Made by a program: the position numbers and the translations under genes | The notes under the pieces: generated by a model | The model's input: the letters and a program-made list of their open reading frames with translations, nothing else | Told to the model about the DNA's origin: nothing | Database searches by the model: none | From: Bacteroidota bacterium | GTDB taxonomy: Bacteria; Bacteroidota; Bacteroidia; Chitinophagales; LD1 | NCBI GenBank assembly: GCA_026391075.1 | Contig: JAPLES010000081.1 | Span: 1-64,000 of the forward strand | Direction: 5' to 3' | Length of the DNA: 64,000 nucleotides | Part shown: positions 1 to 9,508 of the stretch, piece by piece | Layout: the number at the start of each line of letters is the position of its first letter | How positions within the stretch are numbered: position 1 is the stretch's first letter

Positions 1-1256
1 CCTACAATTCCGCTGCTCCATGCATAAGTAGAAATTACTCCACTGCCAGCTGTAGCATTTGCGGCAAGTGTTGTGCTACCTCCAACACAAATTGCACTCG
101 GAGTTGCGGTTGGTGCAACTGTTGGTAAGGCATTTATAGTAAGAACAAATGTTGTTGTTGCAACTACGCAAGGCGCGCCTAAGGGATTGTTAGTCGAGAA
201 GGTTAGTGTTACAGTTCCTGCTGCAATATCAATAGCACTTGGAGTATATGTAAAACTGAATGGACTTACGTTTGCTGTATTAGAAACAAAACTACCAGTG
301 CCGCTTGACGATGCAGTAACTTGTGTTGCACTCCCTCCAAAAGTTCCTGTTATAGTTTTTGTTGTGCCGGCACAAATAGAATTTGGACTTGCATTCAATG
401 CAACTGTTGGTGGGTTTGCACAACCGCAAGTATTGTTAGCAATCACTCTTACTGTATCTGTACATCCACCATTCGACCAAATAAAACTATACGTACCAGT
501 AGCAGAAAATCCTGTAACGGTGGTGGTAGGGCTTGCAGTATTTGTTATCGTAGCAGTGCCCGGATTTCCTGCCATCGCAGTCCAGATCCCTACACCCGTT
601 CCTGCAAGTGTAGCGGTGCCGGCAGAGAAACAAGGAACGTTTTGATCAATACCCGCGTTTGGTTTTGGAATAACTGTTACGGTTAAATTATCGCTACCGG
701 TACAACCATTACCATCTGTGGCAGTAAGCGTGTAGATAGTTGTAATTGTTGGGGTAACTGTTGGATTTAGCGTACCCGAGTTAGTCATGTTTACTGTAGG
801 CGACCACGCATAAGAAGCAATGGTAGTTGTATTTGAAAACGAAATAGTCCAGTCAAGAAGAGTTCCTACATCACCACCAACAAAATCGCCAACACGCAAA
901 TTCCAAGTTCCGTTCACATTACAACCATTTAAACCGCTGAACGCATTTTGTGGCGCGAAACTACCAGTGAAAGGGGCAGAACCACCAGTGATGGGTGGGG
1001 CTCCTGTAACAAAACAGGTTCCGGTAAAGTTATCACCTGCACCACCTACTGGACCCGCTAATAAAATTTGGGTTCCACCGGGACATTGTAAATAAACATC
1101 AAGGTCGCTATCAAAAGTATGCGCTATATCTATGCAAACCGAAACAATAGGATTTGCAGCAACAGTTGTAGGTGAAATTCCCGCAACTGTAATTGGACTA
1201 CTAACTAATACACCTGTTCCATCAGCTATTGCGTAATCTGCGGTGTTGCTAAAAGA
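1..1256 (-). pseudogene. Downstream in-frame part of an interrupted P-domain/Ig-like surface protein
   Basis: After the TAA at 1257-1259 the same minus-strand frame stays open to the window edge, 418 codons with no further stop. The first 140 or so residues read as a proprotein-convertase-type P domain: they include a VCIDIAHTFDSDLDVYLQCPGG stretch in family style (here split by wording only), a GSAPFTGSFAPQ segment and NGTWNLRVGDFVGGD. PKD/Ig-like repeats rich in Cys, Thr and Gly follow. No start codon with a plausible signal peptide lies between the stop and this part, so it belongs with the gene upstream (1257-2912). The C terminus, presumably a T9SS sorting domain, lies outside the window. 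Whether the break is biological or a sequence error cannot be decided here. Confidence 0.75.
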
Positions 1257-2912
1257 TTATGTGGTATTAGTTGGATAAGGTGTAATAGTTCCTTGCAGGT
1301 TTGTACTTTGTCCTTGACAAATAGTGACGGGATTGGAAACTACTACTTGAGGACCTGTTATGTTTATTATTTTTTGATCTACACAAGCACCGTTGGTATA
1401 AAACACCGTTACCGTTCCTAAACCTAGCACTGACGGATTAAAAGTTCCGAGTGCTCCGTTGGTAATTCCAGGACCACTCCAAACTCCTCCTGCAGGTGTG
1501 CCTATTAAATTAAAAGCGGCAGTATTTAAACAAACAGTTTGATCAAAACCGGCATTTGCCCCTGCGTTTCCGCTGATTGAAAAATTAAATCCGCAATTAT
1601 CACCCGGCCAATTATCGATTAATACATAATAGGTTCTGCCCGGAGATAAACTTGCCGCAGGTAAGGTAAGATTGCCATTACCGGTAGGACCAAAAGTAGT
1701 GCAACCTACACTCACATCACCTGTTGTAGTAGAGCACATGGTTCCCGCACCGGTATGATCAAATACTTCAAATTGCAAAAGATCGGCATTGCAAAGTGTT
1801 GAAATATTGAATACAATTGGCTGAACAGGATTGGTGGTCACAAACGTGTACCACACCGCATTATCTACAACCGCATTGCAACTCCACTGTGTTATTTCAG
1901 GGTCACCGGTATTGGTTGCATTTAGAGTTGAACCTGTATAGTACCCGTTTGGACATAGCGGTATAGCCCCACTGCATAAATCATTTACGGGGGTAACACT
2001 AGGAGTATAACTGTTTATACACAACTGAAACGCTCCAGTATTTCCACCTACACCATCAACCGCTAAATAGTATGTGGTACCTGGAATTAAATTATTGGCG
2101 TTAATAGTTACACTGTTATTTCCTGCAGTTGCACTTCCGCAATTTGAAGCGCCCAAACTTGACCAACCGGTACCGTTACAATTTCCTGTACTAATAATAG
2201 CAACCTGTGGCTGCACCAAACCAGATGGGCCAGTTCCATTAACTGTTATAGTGTTGTAAGCACCAATTGCAGTAAATCTAAACCAAACAGTATTAAAGGC
2301 CACCGTACTATTCCAACAAGCAGGGAAGGAAACCGAAAAAAGATTATCTGCAGTAGCTCCAGCGTTGGTGTAAGCATTTATTCCTGAGCAAAAATTAGCT
2401 GCCGGTACAACAAAAGGTGTACATGGATTATCGTTTCCAGGTTGCAAAGGAGAGTTTAAACACAACTGAAAAGTTCCTACTTGATTATTTCTTCCATCCA
2501 CATAAACGTAGTAGGTGTTGCCAGGTGTTAACGCGCTATAAGATAATGTTGCGGGGGCAACTGCTACGCTAGAACATCCTAATTCCAAAAAAAGTCCGGT
2601 GCAAGGAAAAGTGGCAGGACTCAAGAGCGAAATTTGAAGCTGTGTAAGTGTGCCGGCATTCACTGTTACATTAACGGTGGGCGAAGAAGCCACGAATGTA
2701 AACCACATCCCGTTGTTATTTCCACCGGTAAAACAAGAAGGTGGTGCCAAAGTTCCAGTAATACCGGTATTATTATAAGCGGTTGCACCTGAACAACCAT
2801 TAGAAGAAACCAAAATAGCAGTGGCACAGTCATCACCGGCAACTGCCCATAAAAATTTTGGCGCACTTAAAATAGCCAGAAGAAAAAGAAACCGAAAAAG
2901 AATTCCTTTCAT
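1257..2912 (-). CDS. Secreted multi-domain surface protein, N-terminal 551 residues before an in-frame TAA
   Basis: The ATG start is followed by a signal peptide (hydrophobic residues about 5-22, ending near LWAVA). Three similar domains of about 140 residues follow, each opening with a DDC/NPC/NDLC motif and containing a MWFTFVA- or VWYTFVT-like strand. This is typical of pre-peptidase-like adhesion domains in Bacteroidota surface proteins. An Ig-like stretch (GANAGFDQTVCLNTAAF) comes next. Translation stops at TAA within a domain, after TPYPTNTT, and the frame continues beyond it into a P domain. The protein is expected to be exported by Sec and then T9SS, but the sorting domain would sit in the interrupted part. 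It follows the small secreted gene at 2928 by 15 bp and is probably cotranscribed with it. Ligand unknown. Confidence 0.8.
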   Translation of the reverse strand: MKGILFRFLFLLAILSAPKFLWAVAGDDCATAILVSSNGCSGATAYNNTGITGTLAPPSCFTGGNNNGMWFTFVASSPTVNVTVNAGTLTQLQISLLSPATFPCTGLFLELGCSSVAVAPATLSYSALTPGNTYYVYVDGRNNQVGTFQLCLNSPLQPGNDNPCTPFVVPAANFCSGINAYTNAGATADNLFSVSFPACWNSTVAFNTVWFRFTAIGAYNTITVNGTGPSGLVQPQVAIISTGNCNGTGWSSLGASNCGSATAGNNSVTINANNLIPGTTYYLAVDGVGGNTGAFQLCINSYTPSVTPVNDLCSGAIPLCPNGYYTGSTLNATNTGDPEITQWSCNAVVDNAVWYTFVTTNPVQPIVFNISTLCNADLLQFEVFDHTGAGTMCSTTTGDVSVGCTTFGPTGNGNLTLPAASLSPGRTYYVLIDNWPGDNCGFNFSISGNAGANAGFDQTVCLNTAAFNLIGTPAGGVWSGPGITNGALGTFNPSVLGLGTVTVFYTNGACVDQKIINITGPQVVVSNPVTICQGQSTNLQGTITPYPTNTT

Positions 2913-2927
2913 GTTTTTATGCTCGCT

Positions 2928-3338
2928 TTAGTTGTATCTTTCACCGTAGGGTTTTGTTACATATCCCATACCGATGTTCAGTTTCAAAATAAGTTCATAC
3001 TTAGCTTTCACTTCTGGCAATTCATTTTTTTTGCGTTCAATAAATTCGGTTTCCACTTTCAATCCTTGTTCTTGCATTTCACACAACGACCAAAGTTCAA
3101 TTAACGGCCCTCTTTCCAACTGAATTTTTATTCTGGACTTATAGTTACGATAAGCATTGAAATTAAATTGGAGCAATAAGGCTTTATCGTTCGTAGAAAT
3201 TTCCGAATCTATTTGCACGGGAATTATTCCTTTTGTTAGCAATTGTTTTGTGTAAGCTTCGGTGGTGTACAAGCTTTGGCCTAATGCCTGCAAATGCAAA
3301 AAACAAATCAATATTGATAAGGAAAAAAATTTGTTCAC
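2928..3338 (-). CDS. Small secreted protein of unknown function
   Basis: 136 residues with a GTG start. A signal peptide is clear (MNKFFSLSILICFLHLQALG, cleavage near residue 20-22). The mature part is charged, mostly helical in character, with no motif I recognise. It contains one Cys in a WSLCEMQEQG stretch. A TACATTTG box at 3371-3378 lies about 33 bp upstream and supports this start. The gene ends 15 bp before the large surface protein gene on the same strand, so the two probably form a transcription unit. A role with that surface protein is inference from position only. Confidence 0.7.
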   Translation of the reverse strand: MNKFFSLSILICFLHLQALGQSLYTTEAYTKQLLTKGIIPVQIDSEISTNDKALLLQFNFNAYRNYKSRIKIQLERGPLIELWSLCEMQEQGLKVETEFIERKKNELPEVKAKYELILKLNIGMGYVTKPYGERYN

Positions 3339-3370
3339 CGGTAGAGTAATTTAGCTGTGTGTGCTGAGTT

Positions 3371-3378
3371 CAAATGTA
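3371..3378 (-). promoter_or_regulatory. -7 promoter box for the 2928-3338 gene
   Basis: The minus strand reads TACATTTG, an exact fit to the Bacteroidota -7 consensus TAnnTTTG, placed about 33 bp before the GTG start. No clear TTG -33 element is seen at the usual distance. Confidence 0.5.
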
Positions 3379-3504
3379 TTTATTATTTGCTCGTAAGTCA
3401 TGAGTAAGAATATTGTTTCTAGGATAATTTCCGCTCTTAAATCAGTTAGGAACTTTGGCTGTTCAAACATTCATTAATTAGGTTGTCAAGCACCTCGCAG
3501 ATCA

Positions 3505-3532
3505 AATAAAAAAACCCCGCTTTCGCAGGGTT
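3505..3532 (-). terminator. Rho-independent terminator after the peroxiredoxin gene
   Basis: On the minus strand AACCCTGC, a GAAA loop and GCGGGGTT form an 8-bp stem with one G-U pair, followed by a run of T. It lies 28 bp after the stop codon of the peroxiredoxin gene. Confidence 0.85.
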
Positions 3533-3559
3533 CAATTCCTTGTTTAATACCGTAGAAAT

Positions 3560-4030
3560 TTATTTCAATTTTTCCACAGCTGCTTTCAACGCTTCGAAGT
3601 TTACTTGCACGCCCGGGTTTTCAGTTACTTCTACATACTGAACCACGCCTGCTTTATCTACCACTACTACTCCCCTTTTGGCCACATCGCGATAACCGGC
3701 CGCAAAAGTAGCCTGAACCATGTCGTATGCCTTAATCATTTCTTTATTGAAATCTGAAAGCAAATCAAAATTGATTTGATTCTGTGTTTTAAAAACACCC
3801 AACGAAAAAAGCATATCAACCGATACACCTACCACCGATGCGTTTAATCCGCCATAGTAAGCCAGGTCATCGCGGTTGCTGCACATCTGAGCCGTGCACA
3901 CACCTGTGAAAGCGGCCGGAAAGAAATGGATAATCAAATTCTTACCCGCAAAGTCAGCCAATGAAATTTCTTTCTTGTCGGTGTTAGGTAATTTAAAATC
4001 GGGAGCTTTGGTTCCTATAGCTAATGCCAT
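3560..4030 (-). CDS. Peroxiredoxin (AhpC/TSA family)
   Basis: 156-residue cytoplasmic thiol peroxidase that reduces hydrogen peroxide and organic hydroperoxides. The thioredoxin-fold signature FFPAAFTGVCTAQMC is present: Cys45 is the expected peroxidatic residue in the PxxxTxxC motif. Cys50 lies five residues on, the same spacing as the resolving Cys of BCP/PrxQ-type enzymes. The overall sequence (ALAIGTKAPDFKLPNTD at the start, NPGVQVNFEALKAAVEKL at the end) also resembles AhpE/Prx5-like members, so the subfamily is left open. It is monocistronic, with a terminator at 3505-3532. A weak TATTATTG box lies at 4070-4077. Confidence 0.92.
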   Translation of the reverse strand: MALAIGTKAPDFKLPNTDKKEISLADFAGKNLIIHFFPAAFTGVCTAQMCSNRDDLAYYGGLNASVVGVSVDMLFSLGVFKTQNQINFDLLSDFNKEMIKAYDMVQATFAAGYRDVAKRGVVVVDKAGVVQYVEVTENPGVQVNFEALKAAVEKLK

Positions 4031-4184
4031 GTTTTTAATTTTTTAAAAGTTTATAAATGTTTGAGGGCGCAATAATAAATGAACTTAACCATTGAGCCGC
4101 AAAATATTTCCACAACCCAAGCAACCTTTTTGTTCAGGTCAAAGTCTATATAGCATTTTTTTAGTTTAAAGGGTTAAACATAAG

Positions 4185-4212
4185 AAGCCTCCTGCTGTGC
4201 AGGGGGTTTTTT
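4185..4212 (+). terminator. Orphan terminator-like hairpin, possible small RNA or leader attenuator
   Basis: CCTCCTGC (4188-4195), a TGT loop and GCAGGGGG (4199-4206) form an 8-bp stem followed by six T on the plus strand. Just upstream, 4164-4179 forms a second perfect hairpin (GTTTAA, AGGG loop, TTAAAC). No plus-strand gene lies upstream, because the peroxiredoxin gene is divergent. It could end a short RNA or act in the leader of the lipoprotein gene at 4277. Confidence 0.6.
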
Positions 4213-4276
4213 ATGTTTCATGCCCTCCTCACCTACCTAACTTTCTTTTTTCATCTTTGCGAAAAATAAAAACAAC

Positions 4277-5212
4277 ATGACTCGCATTTCATACTTCTTT
4301 GTGCTGGTGTTATTACTTACAGGTTTCAACGGTTGCAAAAAAACCGAAACCGCTACGCCTAAACTAATCTTCAAATTTAAGTTCGACCCTGCGCAAGCGC
4401 GCTTTGATAGTTTTGGAAATTTACAAACTACTTTACCGGCCACACATGCAGGACAAAGTCCTTCCTTCAATGCCATGAGCGCACATTACATAGAGTTAGC
4501 ACAGGGCGCTTTAACACAGGTAGGTACAGGTGCAGTTGTATATCATGCACCAGAAGTTACTACCGGTGGCAGTACCGCTATTGACTTTTCACAATCAAGA
4601 TTTGCCAAGGACGGAGAAGTATTTTACGAAGTGAATTTGAAAGATGTGGCACCCGGAGATTATGAATACCTGCGCGTTTCATTGGCTTACCAAAATTATG
4701 ATGTGAATCTGTTTATCGATACCATTTATAATTACCTGGGTGTTAACGTTCCTATACAAGCAGAGTATCCTTGCACCGTAGCAAGTTTCATTGGGTATAA
4801 TACTTACCTCACCAACTATAAAGTTAAAAACCAAAGTTTAACGGTTAACACCAACAAAAAACAAGGTTACTGGGGTTTTGAAATGTCAGCCGATTTTTAC
4901 GGTCAACCTTATAACTTGCTTACTTCAGGCCAGGCACCGGCCGGTGCTACTACAGTTGTAAATCCTATAGCTGCCACCTCACCAATTCCTAACGGTTCTT
5001 GTTTAGTAACGGGCACGTTTGGTAGTGCAAGCAAATTGAAAATCACAGGAACTGAAACTAAAGATATTGTGGTTACTGTTTCACTTTCTACCAATAAAAG
5101 TTTCGAATGGATTGAAGCCAGCGGGCACGAAGATGGTAAATGGGAACCTTCGAAAGGCGAAGTGATTGTAGATATGGGCGTTCGCGGAATGATTCCGAGT
5201 GCGCAGTATTAA
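4277..5212 (+). CDS. Predicted lipoprotein of unknown function
   Basis: 311 residues. The N terminus is a lipoprotein signal with the lipobox ending LTGFNGC (Cys20), followed by KKTE, a typical Bacteroidota lipoprotein start that suggests outer-membrane anchoring. The mature part has a beta-rich composition. Near the middle is an EVFYEVNLKDVAPGDYEYLRV segment like a carbohydrate- or hormone-binding beta-sandwich strand pattern, but I do not recognise a named family. A near-consensus box CATCTTTG at 4252-4259 lies 17 bp before the ATG. It converges with the esterase gene, with a 16-bp gap. Confidence 0.75.
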   Translation: MTRISYFFVLVLLLTGFNGCKKTETATPKLIFKFKFDPAQARFDSFGNLQTTLPATHAGQSPSFNAMSAHYIELAQGALTQVGTGAVVYHAPEVTTGGSTAIDFSQSRFAKDGEVFYEVNLKDVAPGDYEYLRVSLAYQNYDVNLFIDTIYNYLGVNVPIQAEYPCTVASFIGYNTYLTNYKVKNQSLTVNTNKKQGYWGFEMSADFYGQPYNLLTSGQAPAGATTVVNPIAATSPIPNGSCLVTGTFGSASKLKITGTETKDIVVTVSLSTNKSFEWIEASGHEDGKWEPSKGEVIVDMGVRGMIPSAQY

Positions 5213-5228
5213 TTCAAGTGTTTACTTC

Positions 5229-6800
5229 TCAATAATAACACACTCCTTCCCAAGCCTTGCGCTGTTTTGCATCAGGGTCTTGAACAAGTTTTGAGTGCTT
5301 ACTGAAAATCATAGTAGAGCGATCATCAGCTGTGTATTTTTTCCACCACTCTGTTTTTGTGCCATTAGGATTTCCGTAGCGTGCAAAATTTATCCAGGAC
5401 TGTTGCATTTCGCCCGATAAACGGGCAATTAGTTTTTTTGTTGCTATCACACGTAACAATCTCCCTTGGTGGCCTTCATTATTTCCAAACACAAAAGGAA
5501 TTTCTAAACCGTGAAAAGATTTCATACCCGAAAGATTCAGTAAAAAAGAAGACCATTCAAAACGGTACATGTAAACCGAAGAATACATACTTCTGCATTC
5601 AGCCAAACGTATTGCCGGAATTCTGAAAACGGCATCGGTTAGAATATCCAAAACTCCGCTCTTGTGTGGATAGTTTTCATAAGCTGCTATAACCTGTTCC
5701 TTGCTTTGAGGTGAAGTAACCTCATTAAAATATTTACTCAATTCCTGTGAGGTTCTCGGAACCATTCTCAGTTTTTTGCTCGCAAACATAGTTGCTTCGT
5801 TTTTGTTAGTGCCAAGCATAATATCCACTTTGTTAGCCAGATCGGGTTTCATGCATTTGAAAATATCGCTGGTCAACACATTGCCATCTATAGTAGGTGA
5901 AAAGACTTTTTGATTGGTTTCCTTCACCAAGTACGCAAGTAAAATTTCTTCTGCCGCTTTAATCGAATCAAGGGGTATTGCTTTTAACCGACTAACATCA
6001 TTTGGACTTAAACCAAGAATGGAACAAAATTTCTTGGTAACACTCATTGCAATATCCGGAGACCAAATGATTGCCGGTGGACCGCTCTCCGCAATAGCAC
6101 GATGAAATAATCCTTTTGCACTATTAACTGAGAGAAGTGTTTCTACACTTGTTCCTCCAGCCGATTCACCAAAAATGGTAACGTTATCAGGGTCACCACC
6201 AAAGGCTGCAATATTTTCCTTTACCCATTGCAGGGCAGCAATCTGGTCACGAATGCCTAAATTATTTTCAGCTGAATTGTTTCCGTAAATTGAATCTTTA
6301 AAATACAAAAAGCCTAAGGGCCCTAAACGATAATTAATCGTTACTACTACTACATCCCCATTTGTGGCAAGATTATCGCCATGATATAATGGTGCAGATC
6401 CTGCACCTATTACAAAACCTCCACCATGAATCCAGAACATAACAGGACGCTTTTTTCCATCAGGGGCAGGCGACCAAACATTTAAAAACAAACAGTCTTC
6501 GCTTTGCAAACCATCGGGTGTAATACTGCTTTTAGCCTGAGGAGCAATTGCACCAAACTCAACAACATCCTTAACGCCTTCCCAATGTTTAACAGATTTA
6601 GGTACACCAAAACGTTCTGCTTCGGCATATTTAATACCACGCCAAACGCAACTGTTTTTGTCCATTCCGCCTCTTATCTTTCCTTGTTTGGTTTCTACCA
6701 CTAAGGAACTGATGTTATCGTTAGTTGCCTGGCTGTTACCCACACAGCACAACATTAAATACCCAATGAAATATACTTTCACAAACCTAGAAAATTGCAT
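5229..6800 (-). CDS. Secreted carboxylesterase, type B family (para-nitrobenzyl esterase-like)
   Basis: 523 residues, an alpha/beta-hydrolase that cleaves carboxylic esters; the natural substrate is unknown. An N-terminal hydrophobic segment (residues about 8-24, ending SQA) indicates export. Family landmarks occur in order: EDCLFLNVWSP at 101, the oxyanion motif HGGGF at 125-129, nucleophile Ser213 in FGESAGG, Glu335 in TNKNEA, and His430 in SFHGLEIPF. Length fits the family (about 500-550). All three catalytic residues are present, so the enzyme is expected to be active. It converges on the lipoprotein gene at 4277-5212 and is otherwise isolated. Confidence 0.93.
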   Translation of the reverse strand: MQFSRFVKVYFIGYLMLCCVGNSQATNDNISSLVVETKQGKIRGGMDKNSCVWRGIKYAEAERFGVPKSVKHWEGVKDVVEFGAIAPQAKSSITPDGLQSEDCLFLNVWSPAPDGKKRPVMFWIHGGGFVIGAGSAPLYHGDNLATNGDVVVVTINYRLGPLGFLYFKDSIYGNNSAENNLGIRDQIAALQWVKENIAAFGGDPDNVTIFGESAGGTSVETLLSVNSAKGLFHRAIAESGPPAIIWSPDIAMSVTKKFCSILGLSPNDVSRLKAIPLDSIKAAEEILLAYLVKETNQKVFSPTIDGNVLTSDIFKCMKPDLANKVDIMLGTNKNEATMFASKKLRMVPRTSQELSKYFNEVTSPQSKEQVIAAYENYPHKSGVLDILTDAVFRIPAIRLAECRSMYSSVYMYRFEWSSFLLNLSGMKSFHGLEIPFVFGNNEGHQGRLLRVIATKKLIARLSGEMQQSWINFARYGNPNGTKTEWWKKYTADDRSTMIFSKHSKLVQDPDAKQRKAWEGVCYY

Positions 6801-7012
6801 AGTAAATTTGTTTTTAGGAACGTGAAGATATTTGTTTTGAAAATGGTTTAAAGTATAAACCTTAAACTATTTTTTGGGGGAATAGCCATAGGCGTTCAAA
6901 ACCATACAAACCTTTTCTTGTTTTCCACGTAACAAACTTGGTTAAATGAATCACCACCTTAAACAATTACATTTTGGAATTTGTTATTTTAGGCTCTCCA
7001 AGCGCTGCGCAT

Positions 7013-9508
7013 ATGGCTAATAATACATTCAATGATCAACACATTTCTATAGCCGGTTCTAATGGTGCAGAAACGCTTGTTCGCTTTCGCGAAATGGTGG
7101 AATGGATTAACGAAGGAATTTATTGTGTAGATAGTAACGGCATAGTGGTTTATGCGAATGAACAGTTTTGCAAAAGACTAGGCTACGAGATTGGCGAAGT
7201 GGTTGGCTTCGAAATTTTTTCACAGTTATACAACGAAGATAACGTGCGCTTAGCACGTGCAAAACTACAATTGCGAAAGCGAGGCGTTTCTGATAGCTAT
7301 AATATTCAACTCAAAACAAAAACGGGAGCCTCAATGTGGGTTCGAATGAACGGCAAACCCATTATGAATAATGAAGGTGAGTTTATTGGTTCGGTAGTAA
7401 TTAGCACAGACATTAATCAACAACGAAATTTGGAAGAAGAGTTGGTAATGGCTAAAGAAGACTTGGAGTCAAAAGTAATTACACGCACACGACAGTTATC
7501 TGAAGCCAATCAGAAATTATATGAGCAGATTAAAGAAAGAAGACTTGCCGAAATATCGTCCAGAAATAGTGAGAAACGCTTTCAAGACATCTTTGTCAAT
7601 TCTCCCGATGCCATTTATATTGAGAGCCTCGAGGGAATAATTTTGGATGTAAACGAAGCCACTTGCAAATTACACGAAACCACAGAAGAGGAACTTTTAG
7701 GAAAAAGTATTTTCGATGTATCACCTGCACGGGACCATGAAGCAATAAGAGACCGACAACCGAGAATAATAAGCGGTGAAATAAAAAAATTTGAAAGCGA
7801 ATGTTTAACCAAAGACGGAAAGATAATACCCATTGAAATTAGTGTAGCACCTATAAGTTTCAAAGGTGAAGCTGCTATGCTAATGCACGTGCGCGATATT
7901 ACCGACCGCAGGCAAAATCAACAGCTATTACAAGAATTAAATTCGGAGCTGGAACAAAAAGTGAAGGAGCGAACCAGTGAACTGGAAGAAGTGAATGCTC
8001 GTATGCGCCACGAAATTTACACACGTGAAAAAATTCAGAACGAATTGTTACGGCAAAAGGATTTTTTGCGATTGATTATTGACTCCACTCCTACTTTAAT
8101 ATTTGTGAAAGATCAGGATGGTAAATTTCTATTGGCTAATAAATCGACCGCTACTTTTTACAACATGACCACCGAAGAAATGGAAGGTCATTTTGATACC
8201 GATCATAATTTTGACGAAAAAGAAATTAGCGATTTCAAAAATCAGGATGAAGAAATTTTATCGGGTGGGAGGGAAATCAGTTTCCCAATTCAAAGTTTTG
8301 TGAATAAGAAAAACGGCAAGGTAACCTGGCTTCAAACAATTAAGAAACCTATCCCTTCCATTAGCGGCAATGAAATAAATGTGCTGGGTGTTTCGACCGA
8401 TGTAACCGACATTAAACTAACCAAAGAAAATTTAAAAACTACTGAATTACTCTATCGCGAAATTGCGCGCAACCTTCCCAAGGCAGGCATGTTTATTTTC
8501 GATAATAAACTTCAATACATTCTTGCAGAAGGTCCATTGATTGGAGTTATTAGCAAACCTAAAATAGAAATTGAAGGACACAGTGTTACCGACACTATCA
8601 ATGAAAAAGAACGCGAACGAGTAGAAAAAATTTATCGCGATATCCTTTTGGGAAAATCAAGTGAATCGGAACAAGTATTTTTTGGAAGACAATTGAAAGT
8701 GTATCACATTCCTATTTACAACGATGCAGGTGAGGTTATTTACGGAATGGTCATGGTGTTCGATATTTCTGATTTGAAAGAAACTCAGGTTGAACTTGAA
8801 AAGCGTGCTACACAATTGCAACGGTCCAACGATGAATTGGAAAGATTTGCTTACGTAGCATCACACGATTTGCAAGGACCGCTTCGTACTATTGCCAGTT
8901 ATTTACAGTTGCTGGAGATGCGTTACAAAGACAAATTAGATAAAGAGGCACTTGAGTTTATTGATTTTTCTGTAAACGGAGCTAAAAGAATGCAAACGCT
9001 TATACTCGACTTGCTGAACTACTCTCGTATTTCATCGGCACCAAAACCGTTTGTAAAAACAAATACAAATGAAATTGTTGAGGGAGTAATTCAAACTTTG
9101 CAGAGTTCAATTAAAACTGGTAACGCTACAATCAAATTAGAAACACTTCCTGTTTTAATAGCAGAACCCAATCAATTGTTTTTGTTGTTTCAAAATTTAA
9201 TTGACAACGCTATTAAGTTTATCAAAGACAAAAAACCTGTTGTTACTATAAGTTGCACAGAGAAAACAACTGAATGGAAGTTTGAAGTGGCTGATAACGG
9301 AATTGGAATAAGAGCAGATTTTAAAGAAAAGGTGTTTCAGATTTTCCAACGCTTACATGCTGACACGGAATACCCGGGAACTGGTGTTGGTTTGGCTATT
9401 TGCAAAAAAATTGTTGACTTGCACAATGGCAGAATTTGGTTTGAATCAAATGCCGATGGCGGAACTACTTTCTGTTTTACCGTAAGTAAAAACTTAGAAA
9501 CGAACTAA
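7013..9508 (+). CDS. Multi-PAS sensor histidine kinase
   Basis: 831 residues from the ATG at 7013. A TTG 39 bp upstream is in frame, but a near-consensus -7 box (TATTTTAG, 6985-6992) lies between them, so the ATG is preferred. No membrane segment is evident, suggesting a cytoplasmic sensor. Four PAS domains (about 22-140, 186-310, 344-470, 476-590) are linked by coiled coils with LEQKVKERTSELEEVN-type repeats. The HisKA domain carries the phospho-acceptor His618 in ASHDLQGPL. The HATPase domain has an N box (NLIDNAIKF), VADNGIGI near 758 and GTGVGLAICKK near 788. No response regulator is adjacent, so its partner and signal are unknown. Its stop overlaps the stop of the HMG-CoA reductase gene. 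Confidence 0.92.
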   Translation: MANNTFNDQHISIAGSNGAETLVRFREMVEWINEGIYCVDSNGIVVYANEQFCKRLGYEIGEVVGFEIFSQLYNEDNVRLARAKLQLRKRGVSDSYNIQLKTKTGASMWVRMNGKPIMNNEGEFIGSVVISTDINQQRNLEEELVMAKEDLESKVITRTRQLSEANQKLYEQIKERRLAEISSRNSEKRFQDIFVNSPDAIYIESLEGIILDVNEATCKLHETTEEELLGKSIFDVSPARDHEAIRDRQPRIISGEIKKFESECLTKDGKIIPIEISVAPISFKGEAAMLMHVRDITDRRQNQQLLQELNSELEQKVKERTSELEEVNARMRHEIYTREKIQNELLRQKDFLRLIIDSTPTLIFVKDQDGKFLLANKSTATFYNMTTEEMEGHFDTDHNFDEKEISDFKNQDEEILSGGREISFPIQSFVNKKNGKVTWLQTIKKPIPSISGNEINVLGVSTDVTDIKLTKENLKTTELLYREIARNLPKAGMFIFDNKLQYILAEGPLIGVISKPKIEIEGHSVTDTINEKERERVEKIYRDILLGKSSESEQVFFGRQLKVYHIPIYNDAGEVIYGMVMVFDISDLKETQVELEKRATQLQRSNDELERFAYVASHDLQGPLRTIASYLQLLEMRYKDKLDKEALEFIDFSVNGAKRMQTLILDLLNYSRISSAPKPFVKTNTNEIVEGVIQTLQSSIKTGNATIKLETLPVLIAEPNQLFLLFQNLIDNAIKFIKDKKPVVTISCTEKTTEWKFEVADNGIGIRADFKEKVFQIFQRLHADTEYPGTGVGLAICKKIVDLHNGRIWFESNADGGTTFCFTVSKNLETN

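Noticed and set aside
73-645. Open plus-strand frame of 190 codons, and others within 1-2300
   Set aside because: They lie opposite the surface protein gene and reflect its repetitive Thr/Val/Ala codon pattern; no signal or domain is visible.
1257-1259. TAA as a recoded sense codon
   Set aside because: Many genes here end at TAA in the expected place, so there is no general reassignment, and no recoding signal was recognised.
6974-7012. Longer N terminus of the histidine kinase from TTG at 6974
   Set aside because: A -7-like box lies between this codon and the ATG at 7013, and the added residues do not look conserved.
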